Source: Myxococcales bacterium
GTDB lineage: Bacteria > Myxococcota_A > Polyangia > Haliangiales > Haliangiaceae
Assembly: GCA_028287135.1 (NCBI GenBank)
Contig: JAQBQE010000009.1
Location: 1 to 64,000 of the forward strand
Reading direction: 5' to 3'
DNA length: 64,000 bases
Positions 21,334 to 30,088 of this stretch are shown here, piece after piece. The number at the start of each line of letters is the position of its first letter. Positions within the stretch are counted from its first letter, which is position 1. Made by a program: the position numbers and the translations under genes. The notes below the pieces were generated by a model, which made no database searches, was not told where the DNA came from, and saw only the letters and a program-made list of their open reading frames with translations.

Positions 21334-21843
21334 CTAGCTCGCGTGGGCGAACGACTCGGCGTACGCCGCGAGGACCTCTTCGGTCAGCAACCCGACCGGA
21401 GCTCCATGGTCGACTACGAGTGCGACCGAGTCGGGGGTGGCGCGCAGCTGCGCGAGCACATCTCCGATGGCGTCTGAGGGCGCAACGGTGACGACGTGCC
21501 TGCACGGTGCGGCACCCACGAGCGCGTGCGGCCCCGACGTCTGGAGCGCGGTGGTCACGGCATCGCGGGTAACGACCCCCACCGCGACTCCATGGTCCAT
21601 GACCGGGACCTGCACGACGCGGCCGGCAATGAACAGGGCGGCGACATCCTCGAGCTCCTGTTCCGCGCTCACCGTCTCGACGCGCGAGAGCATGGCTGCG
21701 CTCACCGGGACGCTGGCGAGCGCGGGGTACTTCAGACGCCTGGCGAGCCCACCGAACATGCGCATGGCGCCGTCGGCAAGCTGCCCGAGCTTCCATGACC
21801 ATCGACGGCGTAACCCGCCTTCGAGCTGTGCATTTCGGTCCAT
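21334..21843 (-). CDS. CBS-domain protein
   Basis: 169 residues using the ATG at 21843. Two CBS modules follow a short basic N terminus: CBS1 at about 45-100 (SVPVSAAMLSRVETVSAEQ, VQVPVMDHGVAVGVVTRDAV) and CBS2 at about 110-165 (HVVTVAPSDAIGDVLAQL, DHGAPVGLLTEEVL). Stand-alone CBS pairs bind adenosine nucleotides and act as energy or redox sensors. It is convergent with the PAS kinase gene (10 bp). No catalytic partner is fused. Confidence 0.82.
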   Translation of the reverse strand: MDRNAQLEGGLRRRWSWKLGQLADGAMRMFGGLARRLKYPALASVPVSAAMLSRVETVSAEQELEDVAALFIAGRVVQVPVMDHGVAVGVVTRDAVTTALQTSGPHALVGAAPCRHVVTVAPSDAIGDVLAQLRATPDSVALVVDHGAPVGLLTEEVLAAYAESFAHAS

Positions 21844-22058
21844 GACTCGTGGTTGTGCACCGCCTGTGCCACGCGATGCGCGCGGATGCGCACAGTCGCA
21901 CGCTAGATCGCCCTCCCGGATCGCGGCGCTCGGCCGACGGGCCGTGATGTTCTGGAACATTCGAGGGAAAGCCAGACCGTGCGATGTGGCAGACGCGCCC
22001 GAAACCGCGCGGCTCGGTCTCGGGCGACGTTGGATCGCTTCGTGCTGATACCCCCCGC

Positions 22059-22529
22059 ATGCCCGCTCCGTTTCCCCACCACTACAGCGCCACCATCAGC
22101 CGCACGTTCGCGTCGCGAGCGAAGGTGGAGGCGCCACCCCGGCCGTCGTTGAACGGTGGGCCCTCGTCGCAGTTCGATGGAGACGTGGCGTCCTGGTCCC
22201 CCGAGCACCTCATGCTGTCGTCGCTCGGCCTGTGCATGCTGACCACGTTCGAGGCGTTCGCCGCGCGTGACGGCATCGAGGTCGTCACCTGGAACGCCAC
22301 GGTCAACGGTCAGGTCGAGCGCTCGCCCGAGGGACTCCAGTTCTCGTCGATCGTGCTGTGCCTCGACATGGAGCTCACCGGCAACGTGGACGATGTCGAC
22401 AAGACGATCGAGGACGCGAAGCAGTACTGCCTCGTCCTCAACTCGCTGCGCGTCCCGGTGGTCGTCGAGACCACGATCCGCACGCCGAACCAGATCGCAG
22501 CGTACGGCGACGAGCGCAAGGCTGGCTGA
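22059..22529 (+). CDS. OsmC/Ohr-superfamily protein
   Basis: 156 residues. The two redox cysteines of the OsmC fold are in place: LSSLGLCMLTTFEAFA (about residue 59) and DAKQYCLVLNSLRVPV (about residue 128). The family reduces organic hydroperoxides. It differs from the Ohr protein at 44 kb and belongs to the OsmC-like branch. It is convergent with the ynbE-like gene, with only 2 bp between stops. Confidence 0.88.
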   Translation: MPAPFPHHYSATISRTFASRAKVEAPPRPSLNGGPSSQFDGDVASWSPEHLMLSSLGLCMLTTFEAFAARDGIEVVTWNATVNGQVERSPEGLQFSSIVLCLDMELTGNVDDVDKTIEDAKQYCLVLNSLRVPVVVETTIRTPNQIAAYGDERKAG

Positions 22530-22531
22530 GC

Positions 22532-22717
22532 TCAGCGTTTGATCCGCGGAGCGGACGCGGACGCGGACCCGGGATCGGCATCGGGCTCGCCATCATGCAC
22601 GTTGATATCGATCGTCATGTGGATCGGCTCCACGGTGATCGGCTGCACCTTGACGGTGTGCCCGCACGCAGCGGCTGCCAGCACCGAGATCATCGAGAGC
22701 TTCAACGCGTACTTCAT
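22532..22717 (-). CDS. ynbE: YnbE-like small lipoprotein
   Basis: 61 residues. Signal peptide and lipobox AAAC followed by GHTVKVQPITVEPIHMTIDI, matching the pattern of E. coli YnbE (a Cys-anchored peptide with EPI-x-IN/ID-x-NV near the N terminus). Its start codon shares one base with the stop of the ydbH-like gene (TGATG), so the two are translationally coupled. In E. coli, YnbE stacks on YdbH to form an intermembrane lipid-transport bridge. The acidic tail (DGEPDADPGSASASA) is longer than usual. No ydbL-like gene is visible. Confidence 0.72.
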   Translation of the reverse strand: MKYALKLSMISVLAAAACGHTVKVQPITVEPIHMTIDINVHDGEPDADPGSASASAPRIKR

Positions 22718-24681
22718 CAAACTCCTCGGGATACGCGACGAGAGAACCGATCCGCGGCGTCGCGCACGCCCCGGATCGTGATCACGAGATCGAGATCCTG
22801 AGGCACCCGATTGCCCCGGCCCCTCGTCACGACCCGGAGGTCGGGACCCGCACCTGGTGCGCCGAGCACCGCGATGACCTGCGAATACTGGAAATCGGCG
22901 AGCGCAGCCGCGACACGGTGGTGCACCGCGAGCCCCGGCGTCGAAGCGGAGGCCGCGAGTCGCGACCGCAGGCCACCGTCCCCGATCTGCACCGTACCGT
23001 GGCCGCGCGTGCGCAGCAGACCGCGCTTGAGCGAGCAGCCGGCCCCACCCACGTGCAGCGTGATCTCGCCATCGACGACGCCGGTCGCGCGCATGCGTCC
23101 GCGCCCCACCTTGGCGGCGAGCTCGCCGAGCGAGAGGCCTCGCGCGCGAAGCAGCACATCCGTGGGCGCCTCGTCGGGCACGGTCACGGGCTGCACGTCG
23201 AGCTGCCCGCCCGCCGCCGCGACCGTACCGTGCTCGATCCGGATGCCTCCGCGGGTACCGCGATAGCGGAGCGAACCTGCGCCGAGCTCGACTCCGTACG
23301 GGCCCGACATCGTCCGCCACTCCACCCGGTCGGCGCGAGACGGGTCGAGGTCGACCACACCGCCGGGTGCGGTGAACCGCGACCTTCCCCACCGGCCGTT
23401 TCGGGCCGTCCACCGTCCGATTCCGCGCTCGAGGTCGACCGAGCCCCGGACCCCGACGACGCCGGCATCGCGCCAGCTCGCGCGATCGGCGCGCCACGCG
23501 AGCTGCGTGCCAGTGACCGTTCCGGACGCCGCGTGGAACGCGAGCTCCTCGCGGTTCACCCGGGTCGCGCGCCAGTGAACGACCTCGGTGAGTGGCTCGA
23601 ACGTGCCCGACGCACCGGTCAGGCGAATCCCCGCCCACTCGAGCTTGGGCGCGGTCCAGGTCAGCGCGCGAGGCCACACCAGCGGAGCGCCCGGCATCCG
23701 GATCGATCCCGCGGGGAGCGACACGGTTGCCTGATGGGCCGCGAGCTGGGATCCCGCGGCGACGAAGGACGTGTCCCGCACGTGCAGGATGTGGGGTTCC
23801 CGCGCGACCACCGTCACGCCGCGGGTGTCGATGCTCGCGCGCACGGCGAACGCGAGCTGCGGCGCCGCGAGCTGGGTCTGGAATCGATCGTGGAGCTCGA
23901 CGGCTCGCGCACGCGCGGTGCCACGCAGCTCGAGATCGGACAGCGCGCCCGCGACCTCCGCAGAGATCGTCGCGAGCCGGACCGTGGCTCCGCTGAACGA
24001 TGCGATCGGAACGACCACCTCGAGGTGGCCGTCGTAGCGCGCATCATCGATCGAGGAGCCCTGGACCTGACCGTACGCGCACGCGTGCGCACGGTTGTCA
24101 CCGCCGGCGCCCACGACGGTCCCGGTGACGCACGCGCGGATCACCTCATCGCGGGCCGTGACGTGCCCGACGACATCGTGTGCGACGAGCGCGCCGCGAC
24201 GTACGGATGCGATCCTGGTATCGAGATCGACGATCGTGTGCGGCGGCCCGAACGCGATCGTTCCGGCCACGGCGACCTCGGTGTCGCGAATGACGAGCGT
24301 CGAGTCGGCGATGCGGAGCCGGCGAAACGGACGTGTCGTCGGCGAGCCGATGGGGGTGCCGGAGCTCGCCTGCAGCGCCGCGCTCGACACGTTCGCACCG
24401 CGGATCGTGATCTCGTCGATCCGATCGCCCCACAGCATCGACAGCCCCGCATCGAGCGAGACCGCTCCGAGTGAGAGTCCCTCGCGCAGCGTGACGCCGC
24501 TGAGCTCGATGTGCCGGAGCCCGATGCTGTCGACGTGGAGCTGGGCATCCGGGTAGCCATGAGCGGCGAGCTCGCCGCGCACCTTCGCAGCCACGACGGA
24601 CGGTGCGACGAGCACGTAGCTCAGCCCGAGCACGCATCCGACGAATGCACAGATGGCGGTCCAGCGCCGCACCCGACCCAT
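22717..24681 (-). CDS. ydbH: YdbH-like AsmA-family intermembrane lipid transport protein
   Basis: 654 residues, shorter than E. coli YdbH (about 880). N-terminal TM anchor at about 8-30, then a long beta-rich body with AsmA/TamB-like sequence (VDSIGLRHIELSGVTLREG, LSLGAVSLDAGLSMLWG, DEITIRGANVSS). The coupled ynbE-like gene just downstream strengthens the call. AsmA-like proteins form hydrophobic-groove bridges moving phospholipid between inner and outer membranes. No enzymatic motif. The gene upstream on this strand is a broken FAD oxidoreductase, with about 90 bp between. Confidence 0.72.
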   Translation of the reverse strand: MGRVRRWTAICAFVGCVLGLSYVLVAPSVVAAKVRGELAAHGYPDAQLHVDSIGLRHIELSGVTLREGLSLGAVSLDAGLSMLWGDRIDEITIRGANVSSAALQASSGTPIGSPTTRPFRRLRIADSTLVIRDTEVAVAGTIAFGPPHTIVDLDTRIASVRRGALVAHDVVGHVTARDEVIRACVTGTVVGAGGDNRAHACAYGQVQGSSIDDARYDGHLEVVVPIASFSGATVRLATISAEVAGALSDLELRGTARARAVELHDRFQTQLAAPQLAFAVRASIDTRGVTVVAREPHILHVRDTSFVAAGSQLAAHQATVSLPAGSIRMPGAPLVWPRALTWTAPKLEWAGIRLTGASGTFEPLTEVVHWRATRVNREELAFHAASGTVTGTQLAWRADRASWRDAGVVGVRGSVDLERGIGRWTARNGRWGRSRFTAPGGVVDLDPSRADRVEWRTMSGPYGVELGAGSLRYRGTRGGIRIEHGTVAAAGGQLDVQPVTVPDEAPTDVLLRARGLSLGELAAKVGRGRMRATGVVDGEITLHVGGAGCSLKRGLLRTRGHGTVQIGDGGLRSRLAASASTPGLAVHHRVAAALADFQYSQVIAVLGAPGAGPDLRVVTRGRGNRVPQDLDLVITIRGVRDAADRFSRRVSRGV

Positions 24682-24771
24682 CTCGGTAGGTGAGCACAGC
24701 GAAGCGCGGGTGCACGGAGATTCAGGCTGCGATGGTTTCCGAGACGGCCCGTGATCGACGACGACGATGGT

Positions 24772-25387
24772 TCAGCTGCGACCCATCGCCGCCTTGCACA
24801 TCTTCGTGTAGACGACGCGGAACTTGTTCGTCGGATCCGTGATCGATTTGACCGCGTCGTAGTTCGGTTTGTTGAACAGGGTCCAGAACTCGGTCTCGGA
24901 ATAGTAGTTGTGCGCCGTGGACCATCTGGAACACCAGGCTGTGGTCGTTCTCGGGCGTGCACGTCAGGACGTCGCCGGCGGCGGTGATCACGTCGTACGA
25001 CAGGCAGGTGTCGTGGAATCCGCCGTGCACGAACGACATCGATTCGATCGAGCAACCTGCGACGGCGCCGCCGATCGTGATCGTCTCGAGCTCGGGCACG
25101 ACGATCGGCACCAGGCCATGAGCGAGCGTCGCGGTGACGAGATCGACGAACGTCACCCCGGACTCGGCGATGCACACCTGGTTGACCGGATCGACGAGCA
25201 GCACCTCGGTCAGATCGCTGATGTCGATCTTGTCGTCAGTGCGTCGCAGATCGCCGGCCTTCGGGACCTGGTGGGACACCGAGGCCTTGTGCAGCGAGAT
25301 CGGTGTGGTGCCGCGATTGGCACGGAGCTGACCGACGATCCGCGCGACCTTCGCCGCATGTCGGTCCTCGGTGGCGCGATCGAGCAT
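24772..25387 (-). pseudogene. FAD-dependent oxidoreductase with internal deletion
   Basis: The N-terminal 155 or so codons from the ATG at 25387 read as an FAD_binding_4 domain (VPKAGDLRRTDDKIDISDL, VLLVDPVNQVCIAESGVTFV, ITIGGAVAGCSIES) up to HSLVFQMVHG. Intact relatives continue with a further 250-300 residues. Here the sequence jumps, in a different frame, at about 24912-24920 to a short C terminus, NYYSETEFWTLFNKPNYDA, ending at the stop at 24772-24774. The catalytic and substrate domains are therefore missing. Family members (sterol-reductase or lactone-oxidase type) are usually about 450 residues. The start lies 4 bp past the PRPP synthetase stop, so it was probably in its operon. Confidence 0.75.
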
Positions 25388-25391
25388 GGGC

Positions 25392-26270
25392 TCAGCCGAG
25401 CCGGGCGCGGACGGCATCGGCGATCGAGTCCGCGACACAGATCTTGTTGGTCACGTGCGGGATCGTGTCGCACGTGACGATGCCCTTTGCTCCCGCCGAG
25501 ACGAGCTCGTCGTTGACCGCGTCCGCGAACACCGCGTGGATCGCGATGCACACGGGCGGTGCGCTGCCCGCCGCACGGAGCTGGCGCGTGGCCTCGATCA
25601 TCGTCTTGCCGGTCGACACGATGTCATCGATCAGCACCGGCGTGTGGCCGTTCCACGGACCGCTCGGCGCCGAGATCGAGACGTCGCGATCACCGCGCCG
25701 CGTCTTCTCGAGGATCTGATACGGCGCCTTGCACACCGCCGCGACCGCAGCGACCCACTGCACGCTCTCGGCATCGGGCCCGACGAGGATCGGGTGCTCG
25801 ATCTCGCTCGTGATGTACGTCGCGATCGACGTGGCCGCGCGGGCGATCGCCGTGGGGATCGAATAGACGTGATCGAGCGAATCGAGGCGATGGAGGTGCG
25901 GATCGACGGTCACCAGCCAGTCGACGGTCGACGACATCAGGCGCGCGAAGTACGTCGCCGTCACGCCCTCCCCGGCCTTGAACCGGGTGTCCTGGCGCAG
26001 GTACGCGAGGTACGGGGCGACCAGGCCGACCCGGCGCGCACCGAGGTCGCGGGCGGTGCCGGCGAGGAACGCGATCAGCAGGAACTTGTCGCCCCCGTGC
26101 ATGCTGCCGACCAGGACGACCTCGTGGTTCGCGAGATCGGCATCGATCCGGACGTAGACCTCCCCGTCGGGGAACTGCCGGATCTCGGGCGTCACCACCG
26201 TGGCCCCCAGCCGCGTCGCCAGGTCGCGCGCGTGCTTCTCGGTTCCGGGGACGGCGATGACGACGGTCAC
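25392..26270 (-). CDS. prs: Ribose-phosphate pyrophosphokinase (PRPP synthetase)
   Basis: 292 residues from a GTG. It makes PRPP from ribose-5-phosphate and ATP for nucleotide, His and Trp synthesis. Landmarks are the N-terminal FPDGEVYVRIDADL, PYLAYLRQD, the flexible VDPHLHR and the PRPP-binding loop VLIDDIVSTGKTM. The length is short, as in archaeal-type or single-domain KPRS proteins (bacterial Prs is about 315). A TAGCAT hexamer lies 6 bp upstream of the GTG. It is followed by the broken FAD oxidoreductase gene. Confidence 0.88.
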   Translation of the reverse strand: MTVVIAVPGTEKHARDLATRLGATVVTPEIRQFPDGEVYVRIDADLANHEVVLVGSMHGGDKFLLIAFLAGTARDLGARRVGLVAPYLAYLRQDTRFKAGEGVTATYFARLMSSTVDWLVTVDPHLHRLDSLDHVYSIPTAIARAATSIATYITSEIEHPILVGPDAESVQWVAAVAAVCKAPYQILEKTRRGDRDVSISAPSGPWNGHTPVLIDDIVSTGKTMIEATRQLRAAGSAPPVCIAIHAVFADAVNDELVSAGAKGIVTCDTIPHVTNKICVADSIADAVRARLG

Positions 26271-26296
26271 CCGCCGATGCTAACAGCGTGTGGCGG

Positions 26297-27028
26297 TCAC
26301 CGCCCAGCGACGACCGCTGCCTTCGCGCTGGCAAAGTCGGCGGTGCGTCGGTACGTACCTTCGGCGACGTGGTCGGCGAACTGCTCGCTCTCCAGCAGAT
26401 CACCGCGCGCGATCAGCTCCGGCGCCCACTCCCCCGTGCCGATCGTCAGGACATCCTTGCCGTCGCGCCTCGACCACGTGCAGGTCTGCGGCTTGCTCTC
26501 CCACCGATCGAACCAGTCCTGCCAGGTCGTGCACACACCGTTCTCGTCGAGGATGTGCACGCCCGCGTCGCGACCTTCCGAGCACACCACCGCGGTCTTG
26601 CCCTTGCGATAGCCAGCGGCGCCGCGGCCGACCAGGAGCCTGCCGCCATCGATCACGAACTGCGCGCCGTGATAGGCGGTGCCGCCGTTGATGCTGCCCT
26701 CGACCTTGATCGGCTGCGCGAACTGCACGGCGCACGGTGCGTGGACCGAGAACCGCAGCGTGTGCTCGCTCACACCATCGAACGCGATCGCGGTGGTCCT
26801 CCGGATGTCGAGCGCGACGGGATCGCCGGCCTCCTCGGTCGCACCGCTGAGGGTCAGCGTCAGCCGCGACGACCACGTGCCCTGCCAGGCCTGCGCCGCA
26901 CCGCTGGGCATCCAGGCCGCGAACGTCGCGGGCTGGCGGGGGCTCTTGCGGTCGCGGCCCTTGCGGTCACAACCGCCGAGGCCCAGGACGACTCCGACCA
27001 CCAGGACCCACGACAACGAGCGCTTCAT
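26297..27028 (-). CDS. Lipoprotein of unknown function
   Basis: 243 residues from the ATG at 27028, which gives a signal peptide and lipobox (VLGLGGC). The mature part is beta-rich with paired Cys (TAVVCSEGRD, NGVCTTWQDW, PQTCTWSRRDG). No known domain seen. It lies just upstream (minus strand) of the PRPP synthetase, 26 bp away, and is separated from the next gene by a palindromic repeat. Confidence 0.6.
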   Translation of the reverse strand: MKRSLSWVLVVGVVLGLGGCDRKGRDRKSPRQPATFAAWMPSGAAQAWQGTWSSRLTLTLSGATEEAGDPVALDIRRTTAIAFDGVSEHTLRFSVHAPCAVQFAQPIKVEGSINGGTAYHGAQFVIDGGRLLVGRGAAGYRKGKTAVVCSEGRDAGVHILDENGVCTTWQDWFDRWESKPQTCTWSRRDGKDVLTIGTGEWAPELIARGDLLESEQFADHVAEGTYRRTADFASAKAAVVAGR

Positions 27029-27091
27029 GCCCCGGTCCGGACGCAGGGGGGCGAACAGGAGTCGCACGCGGGCGATGGGTGCCCTGAGGGA

Positions 27092-27192
27092 GCCGCAAAG
27101 ACGCAAAGGACGCAGAGCAGAGAATGTTTCGGGCCAGGTGGCCAAAGCCGAAAAAGTTCCTCTCTGCTTTGCGTCCCCTGCGTCTTTGCGGC
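27092..27192. repeat. REP-like palindrome of CGCAAAGACGCAAAG type
   Basis: Imperfect inverted repeat with arms of about 33 bp around a loop of about 32 bp. The left arm (27092-27124) carries GCCGCAAAGACGCAAAG; the right arm (27157-27192) carries CTGCGTCTTTGCGGC. It lies between two minus-strand genes. Multicopy elements of this sequence type occur in several GC-rich bacterial phyla. It could fold as a long hairpin in RNA. No coding potential is needed to explain it. Confidence 0.7.
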
Positions 27193-27241
27193 TCAGATCA
27201 GAGGCACGTCCCATCCGCCGCGCAGCTCCTGTCCGCCGACG

Positions 27242-28222
27242 TCAGAGCGCCTTCAACGGCGTCACGCGCAGCAGGAGCGGGATGACCTTCTTGCTGGTCA
27301 CGATCGCCATGTGCTCGTACTGCGAGTGAATGTAGAGCAGCTTCGCGCTGCGCTCCCGCTTGGCGAACCCGTTGAGGTCGGCCGGCACCTTCTCGCGCGC
27401 GACCGAGAACTTGTACTTGTTCGTGAACGCGCGCGAGCCCTGGGCGGTGCTCGCTGCCACGACGATCAGCTTGTGGTCATCCGCCCGCTTGCCGGTCTTG
27501 ATGAACTCGTCGAAGGCGCGCTCGCCGGCATACATCGCATCGAGCAGGATGATCTGGTCGACGGCGCGGTGGTCGACCCACTGCATCACGGTGCGAAACG
27601 CACCCGAGTGACCGATCACGATCACCGGACCGTCGGGGAGCTTGATGTTCGCGCGGGTCACGGCCCGGCGCAGATCGGTCAGCGCCGGCCACATCACCTG
27701 CTCGTCGTTGTTCGACGGGGCGTCCGGCACGATGAACAGCGCGTTCTGGCGGCTCGCGCGGAACTGGCGAGCGAGCTCGTGGTCCTTCCACGCGCCATCG
27801 GCGTCGGTCCAGTAGCCGTGGACGTAGACCACGGTGCCCGCGGTCTCGCGGTCGTAGTTGGCCGGGACCCAGACATGGACGGCGCCCTGGGCGGTCTTGA
27901 TCCGCCAGTGCTTGCCACCGGCGACGACGTCTTCCTTCTTCTCGAGCCGGCTGTCGCCATCATCCTTGAGTCGCGGCCGTGCCGGCTGCGAGGACATCCG
28001 CGCGCGCGTGACCTTGGCCGGCGCGGGCGCAGGCGCGGTGACCGGCGCACGTGCAGGCTCGTTCTCGCCAGGGAGCCCCGGTGGATCGATCGGCTCGAAC
28101 GGCACGGCCATCGTCGTCGACTCGCTCGCGGCGGGGCTCGCTTCTTCGATCGGCATCGGATCGTCGGCGTGGGCGATCGACACGGTGAAGACGAGGAGCA
28201 GCGCAGCGAGCGAGGAGGTCAT
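27242..28222 (-). CDS. Exported alpha/beta-hydrolase-like protein
   Basis: 326 residues from the ATG at 28222, followed by a signal peptide (SLAALLLVFTVSIAHA). A Pro/Ala-rich linker (about 25-85) precedes a hydrolase-like domain: TVVYVHGYWTDADG, nucleophile elbow GHSGAFR, and a C-terminal YIHSQYEHMAI with a candidate His. The start overlaps the previous stop by 4 bases (ATGA), so it is coupled to the 389-residue exported protein. The ester substrate is unknown. Confidence 0.75.
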   Translation of the reverse strand: MTSSLAALLLVFTVSIAHADDPMPIEEASPAASESTTMAVPFEPIDPPGLPGENEPARAPVTAPAPAPAKVTRARMSSQPARPRLKDDGDSRLEKKEDVVAGGKHWRIKTAQGAVHVWVPANYDRETAGTVVYVHGYWTDADGAWKDHELARQFRASRQNALFIVPDAPSNNDEQVMWPALTDLRRAVTRANIKLPDGPVIVIGHSGAFRTVMQWVDHRAVDQIILLDAMYAGERAFDEFIKTGKRADDHKLIVVAASTAQGSRAFTNKYKFSVAREKVPADLNGFAKRERSAKLLYIHSQYEHMAIVTSKKVIPLLLRVTPLKAL

Positions 28223-29388
28223 TTCTTGGGCTCCGTGATCATCAGATGCAGGTGCTTTTCGAAATCGGGATAGCCATACCTGAAGCCCAGCTTCCGCCGG
28301 GGCTGCGAGGCCCACATTTTGACCATCGCCTCGCTCGTCTTCGGGTCGGCCTCCTCGAGGAAGGCGCCGGTGAACGTGCCGTAGGTGGTCTGCGTGAAGC
28401 CGGCCTTCTTGGCGAACCGCGGCGGGATCCCCGTCGAGTCCGACGCCATCCAGACCATGTTCGCGAGCAGGTAGTCGCGGATGCCCGAGAATCCGTCGTT
28501 CCACAGCAGGTAACTCGCGGCCTTGGTCATCGCCGAGACCTTGCCCTTGGCGAGCAGGTGCTTCTCGAGCGGCGACCCCTGGAACCCGGTGTTGGCGAGG
28601 TTCGCGGCGAAGTGGCGGTGGACGACGATCGGCGCCGTCGCAACACCCGCCTTGCGGAACGACAGCTCCATGTTGGTGAACGCCTCGGAGAAGTCGGTGT
28701 CGACCCAGCCGCCCTTCTTCTTCTTCGCCTTCTTCTTCGCGAGCGCCTCGATCTCCGTCGGCGTCAGATAGTGGATCGTGCCGTCGTCGTTGAGCGTGAA
28801 GAACTTGAGCGCGACCGGCTCGTAGCCATGCGCGGTCATCCCGGCCATGTGGAATGACAGCTGGCCCGGGATGCCACCGCGCTCGAGCTTGCGCATGTTC
28901 TCGCTCGTCGAGTCGTTGAGCGACAGCAGCCCCGAGGATGCGGCGCGGAACTCGGCGAGCGCACTGCGCAGCTGCGACTTCGAGAGCTTGGCGAGCCGGG
29001 TCGGATCGCCGGCGTGCTCGAGCGAGATCGTCGTGATCTCGCGCGCGTCGGGGTAGGTCGTCAGCGCACCGGCGAGGTCACCGCCACCGAACGGATAGAC
29101 CACCGTGGTCGGTGCGGTCGCGGGCCGCACGCCGGCGAAGAACGCCTTGGCGGGGGTGATGTATTTGGCGTTGAAGCTCGCGTAGCGCTTCGCCATCTCG
29201 GCGCAGTGCTTGTCGACCGTCGGCGCATCGATGCCGGCGGGCAAGGGATCGGTGCTCCCGCACGCCACGACCCGGTAGAACAGCCTGGCATCCGCGATGA
29301 AGTCCGCGCCGTCGTCTGCGTGTGCCGGGGTGGCAGCCGCGCCGACGACGAGAACCGAGACCAGCGCAGCCGTAGTGACAAACCGCAT
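28219..29388 (-). CDS. Exported protein of unknown function
   Basis: 389 residues from the ATG at 29388, with GGAAGG 7 bases upstream and a signal peptide (TTAALVSVLVVGAAATPAHA). No family recognised. Visible features are a Cys pair (ACGSTD, KHCAEM), a long soluble region and a Lys cluster (AKKKAKKKKGG) near residue 235. It is translationally coupled to the alpha/beta-hydrolase-like gene that follows, so the two may act together in the periplasm. Confidence 0.66.
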   Translation of the reverse strand: MRFVTTAALVSVLVVGAAATPAHADDGADFIADARLFYRVVACGSTDPLPAGIDAPTVDKHCAEMAKRYASFNAKYITPAKAFFAGVRPATAPTTVVYPFGGGDLAGALTTYPDAREITTISLEHAGDPTRLAKLSKSQLRSALAEFRAASSGLLSLNDSTSENMRKLERGGIPGQLSFHMAGMTAHGYEPVALKFFTLNDDGTIHYLTPTEIEALAKKKAKKKKGGWVDTDFSEAFTNMELSFRKAGVATAPIVVHRHFAANLANTGFQGSPLEKHLLAKGKVSAMTKAASYLLWNDGFSGIRDYLLANMVWMASDSTGIPPRFAKKAGFTQTTYGTFTGAFLEEADPKTSEAMVKMWASQPRRKLGFRYGYPDFEKHLHLMITEPKK

Positions 29389-29455
29389 CGATGTACCTTC
29401 CAGGCCTCCACAAGACATAGGGCCAGTCCTCCGACGGCGCGAGTTCTTGCTTGAT

Positions 29456-30001
29456 TCAGTTCACGTCGCGGCGGTCACGGGTGGTGCCCGGCTTGGGGCC
29501 GACCAGGCTGTGGAGAATGGCCTTCGCCACCTGCTCCCCGCTCGCGTCGCGGAGCGTCACGGCGACATCGAACTGAGCCCGGGTCGAGGTCCGGGGGATC
29601 GGAGACTCCCCGACCGCGGTGATCGTGCCACGTGCCTTCTTCGTGTACTCGATCTCCATCCCGCTGACGATGAATCGCCCGTCATCCGGGAGCGAGTACG
29701 CGAGGGCGATGTTCCCGGCGAGCTCGGCCAGGTTGGCGAGGGCGACCGCGTGGACGCAGTCGAGGTGGTTGCGGACCGCCTTGCGGTCGGCCATCGCGAC
29801 CTCGGCGTAGCCGGCCCGAAGGACCGTCACCGTTGCATGGATGGTTCCGGTGTATGGCGCCATACGGCCGACGAGCCGGGAGAACACCAGCTTGCCGCCC
29901 GGCATCCCCGAGAGCAGGTTCCACGCATCCCGCATCAGGTTGCGCTTACCGTCGAGCCGGGGCACCGGGAGGAGCTTGGACAGGCGGTGGGCGAGTGCCA
30001 T
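29456..30001 (-). CDS. Hotdog-fold thioesterase-like protein (DUF4442 type)
   Basis: 181 residues. It has the helix-strand pattern of PaaI/DUF4442 hotdog proteins: GRMAPYTGTIHATVTVLRAG, HLDCVHAVALANLAELAGN, FIVSGMEIEYTKKARG. A role in CoA or acyl thioester hydrolysis is inferred from the family only. The start at 30001 precedes a compact helical N terminus; the gene is divergent from the next lipoprotein. Confidence 0.7.
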   Translation of the reverse strand: MALAHRLSKLLPVPRLDGKRNLMRDAWNLLSGMPGGKLVFSRLVGRMAPYTGTIHATVTVLRAGYAEVAMADRKAVRNHLDCVHAVALANLAELAGNIALAYSLPDDGRFIVSGMEIEYTKKARGTITAVGESPIPRTSTRAQFDVAVTLRDASGEQVAKAILHSLVGPKPGTTRDRRDVN

Positions 30002-30088
30002 CGGCCGGGACCCTATCAACTTCGCCTCCGGATCTCCTCCGATTTCGTGCACCGGTCCCAAGCGACGTGCATGCTCCTTGGGAGTAGG

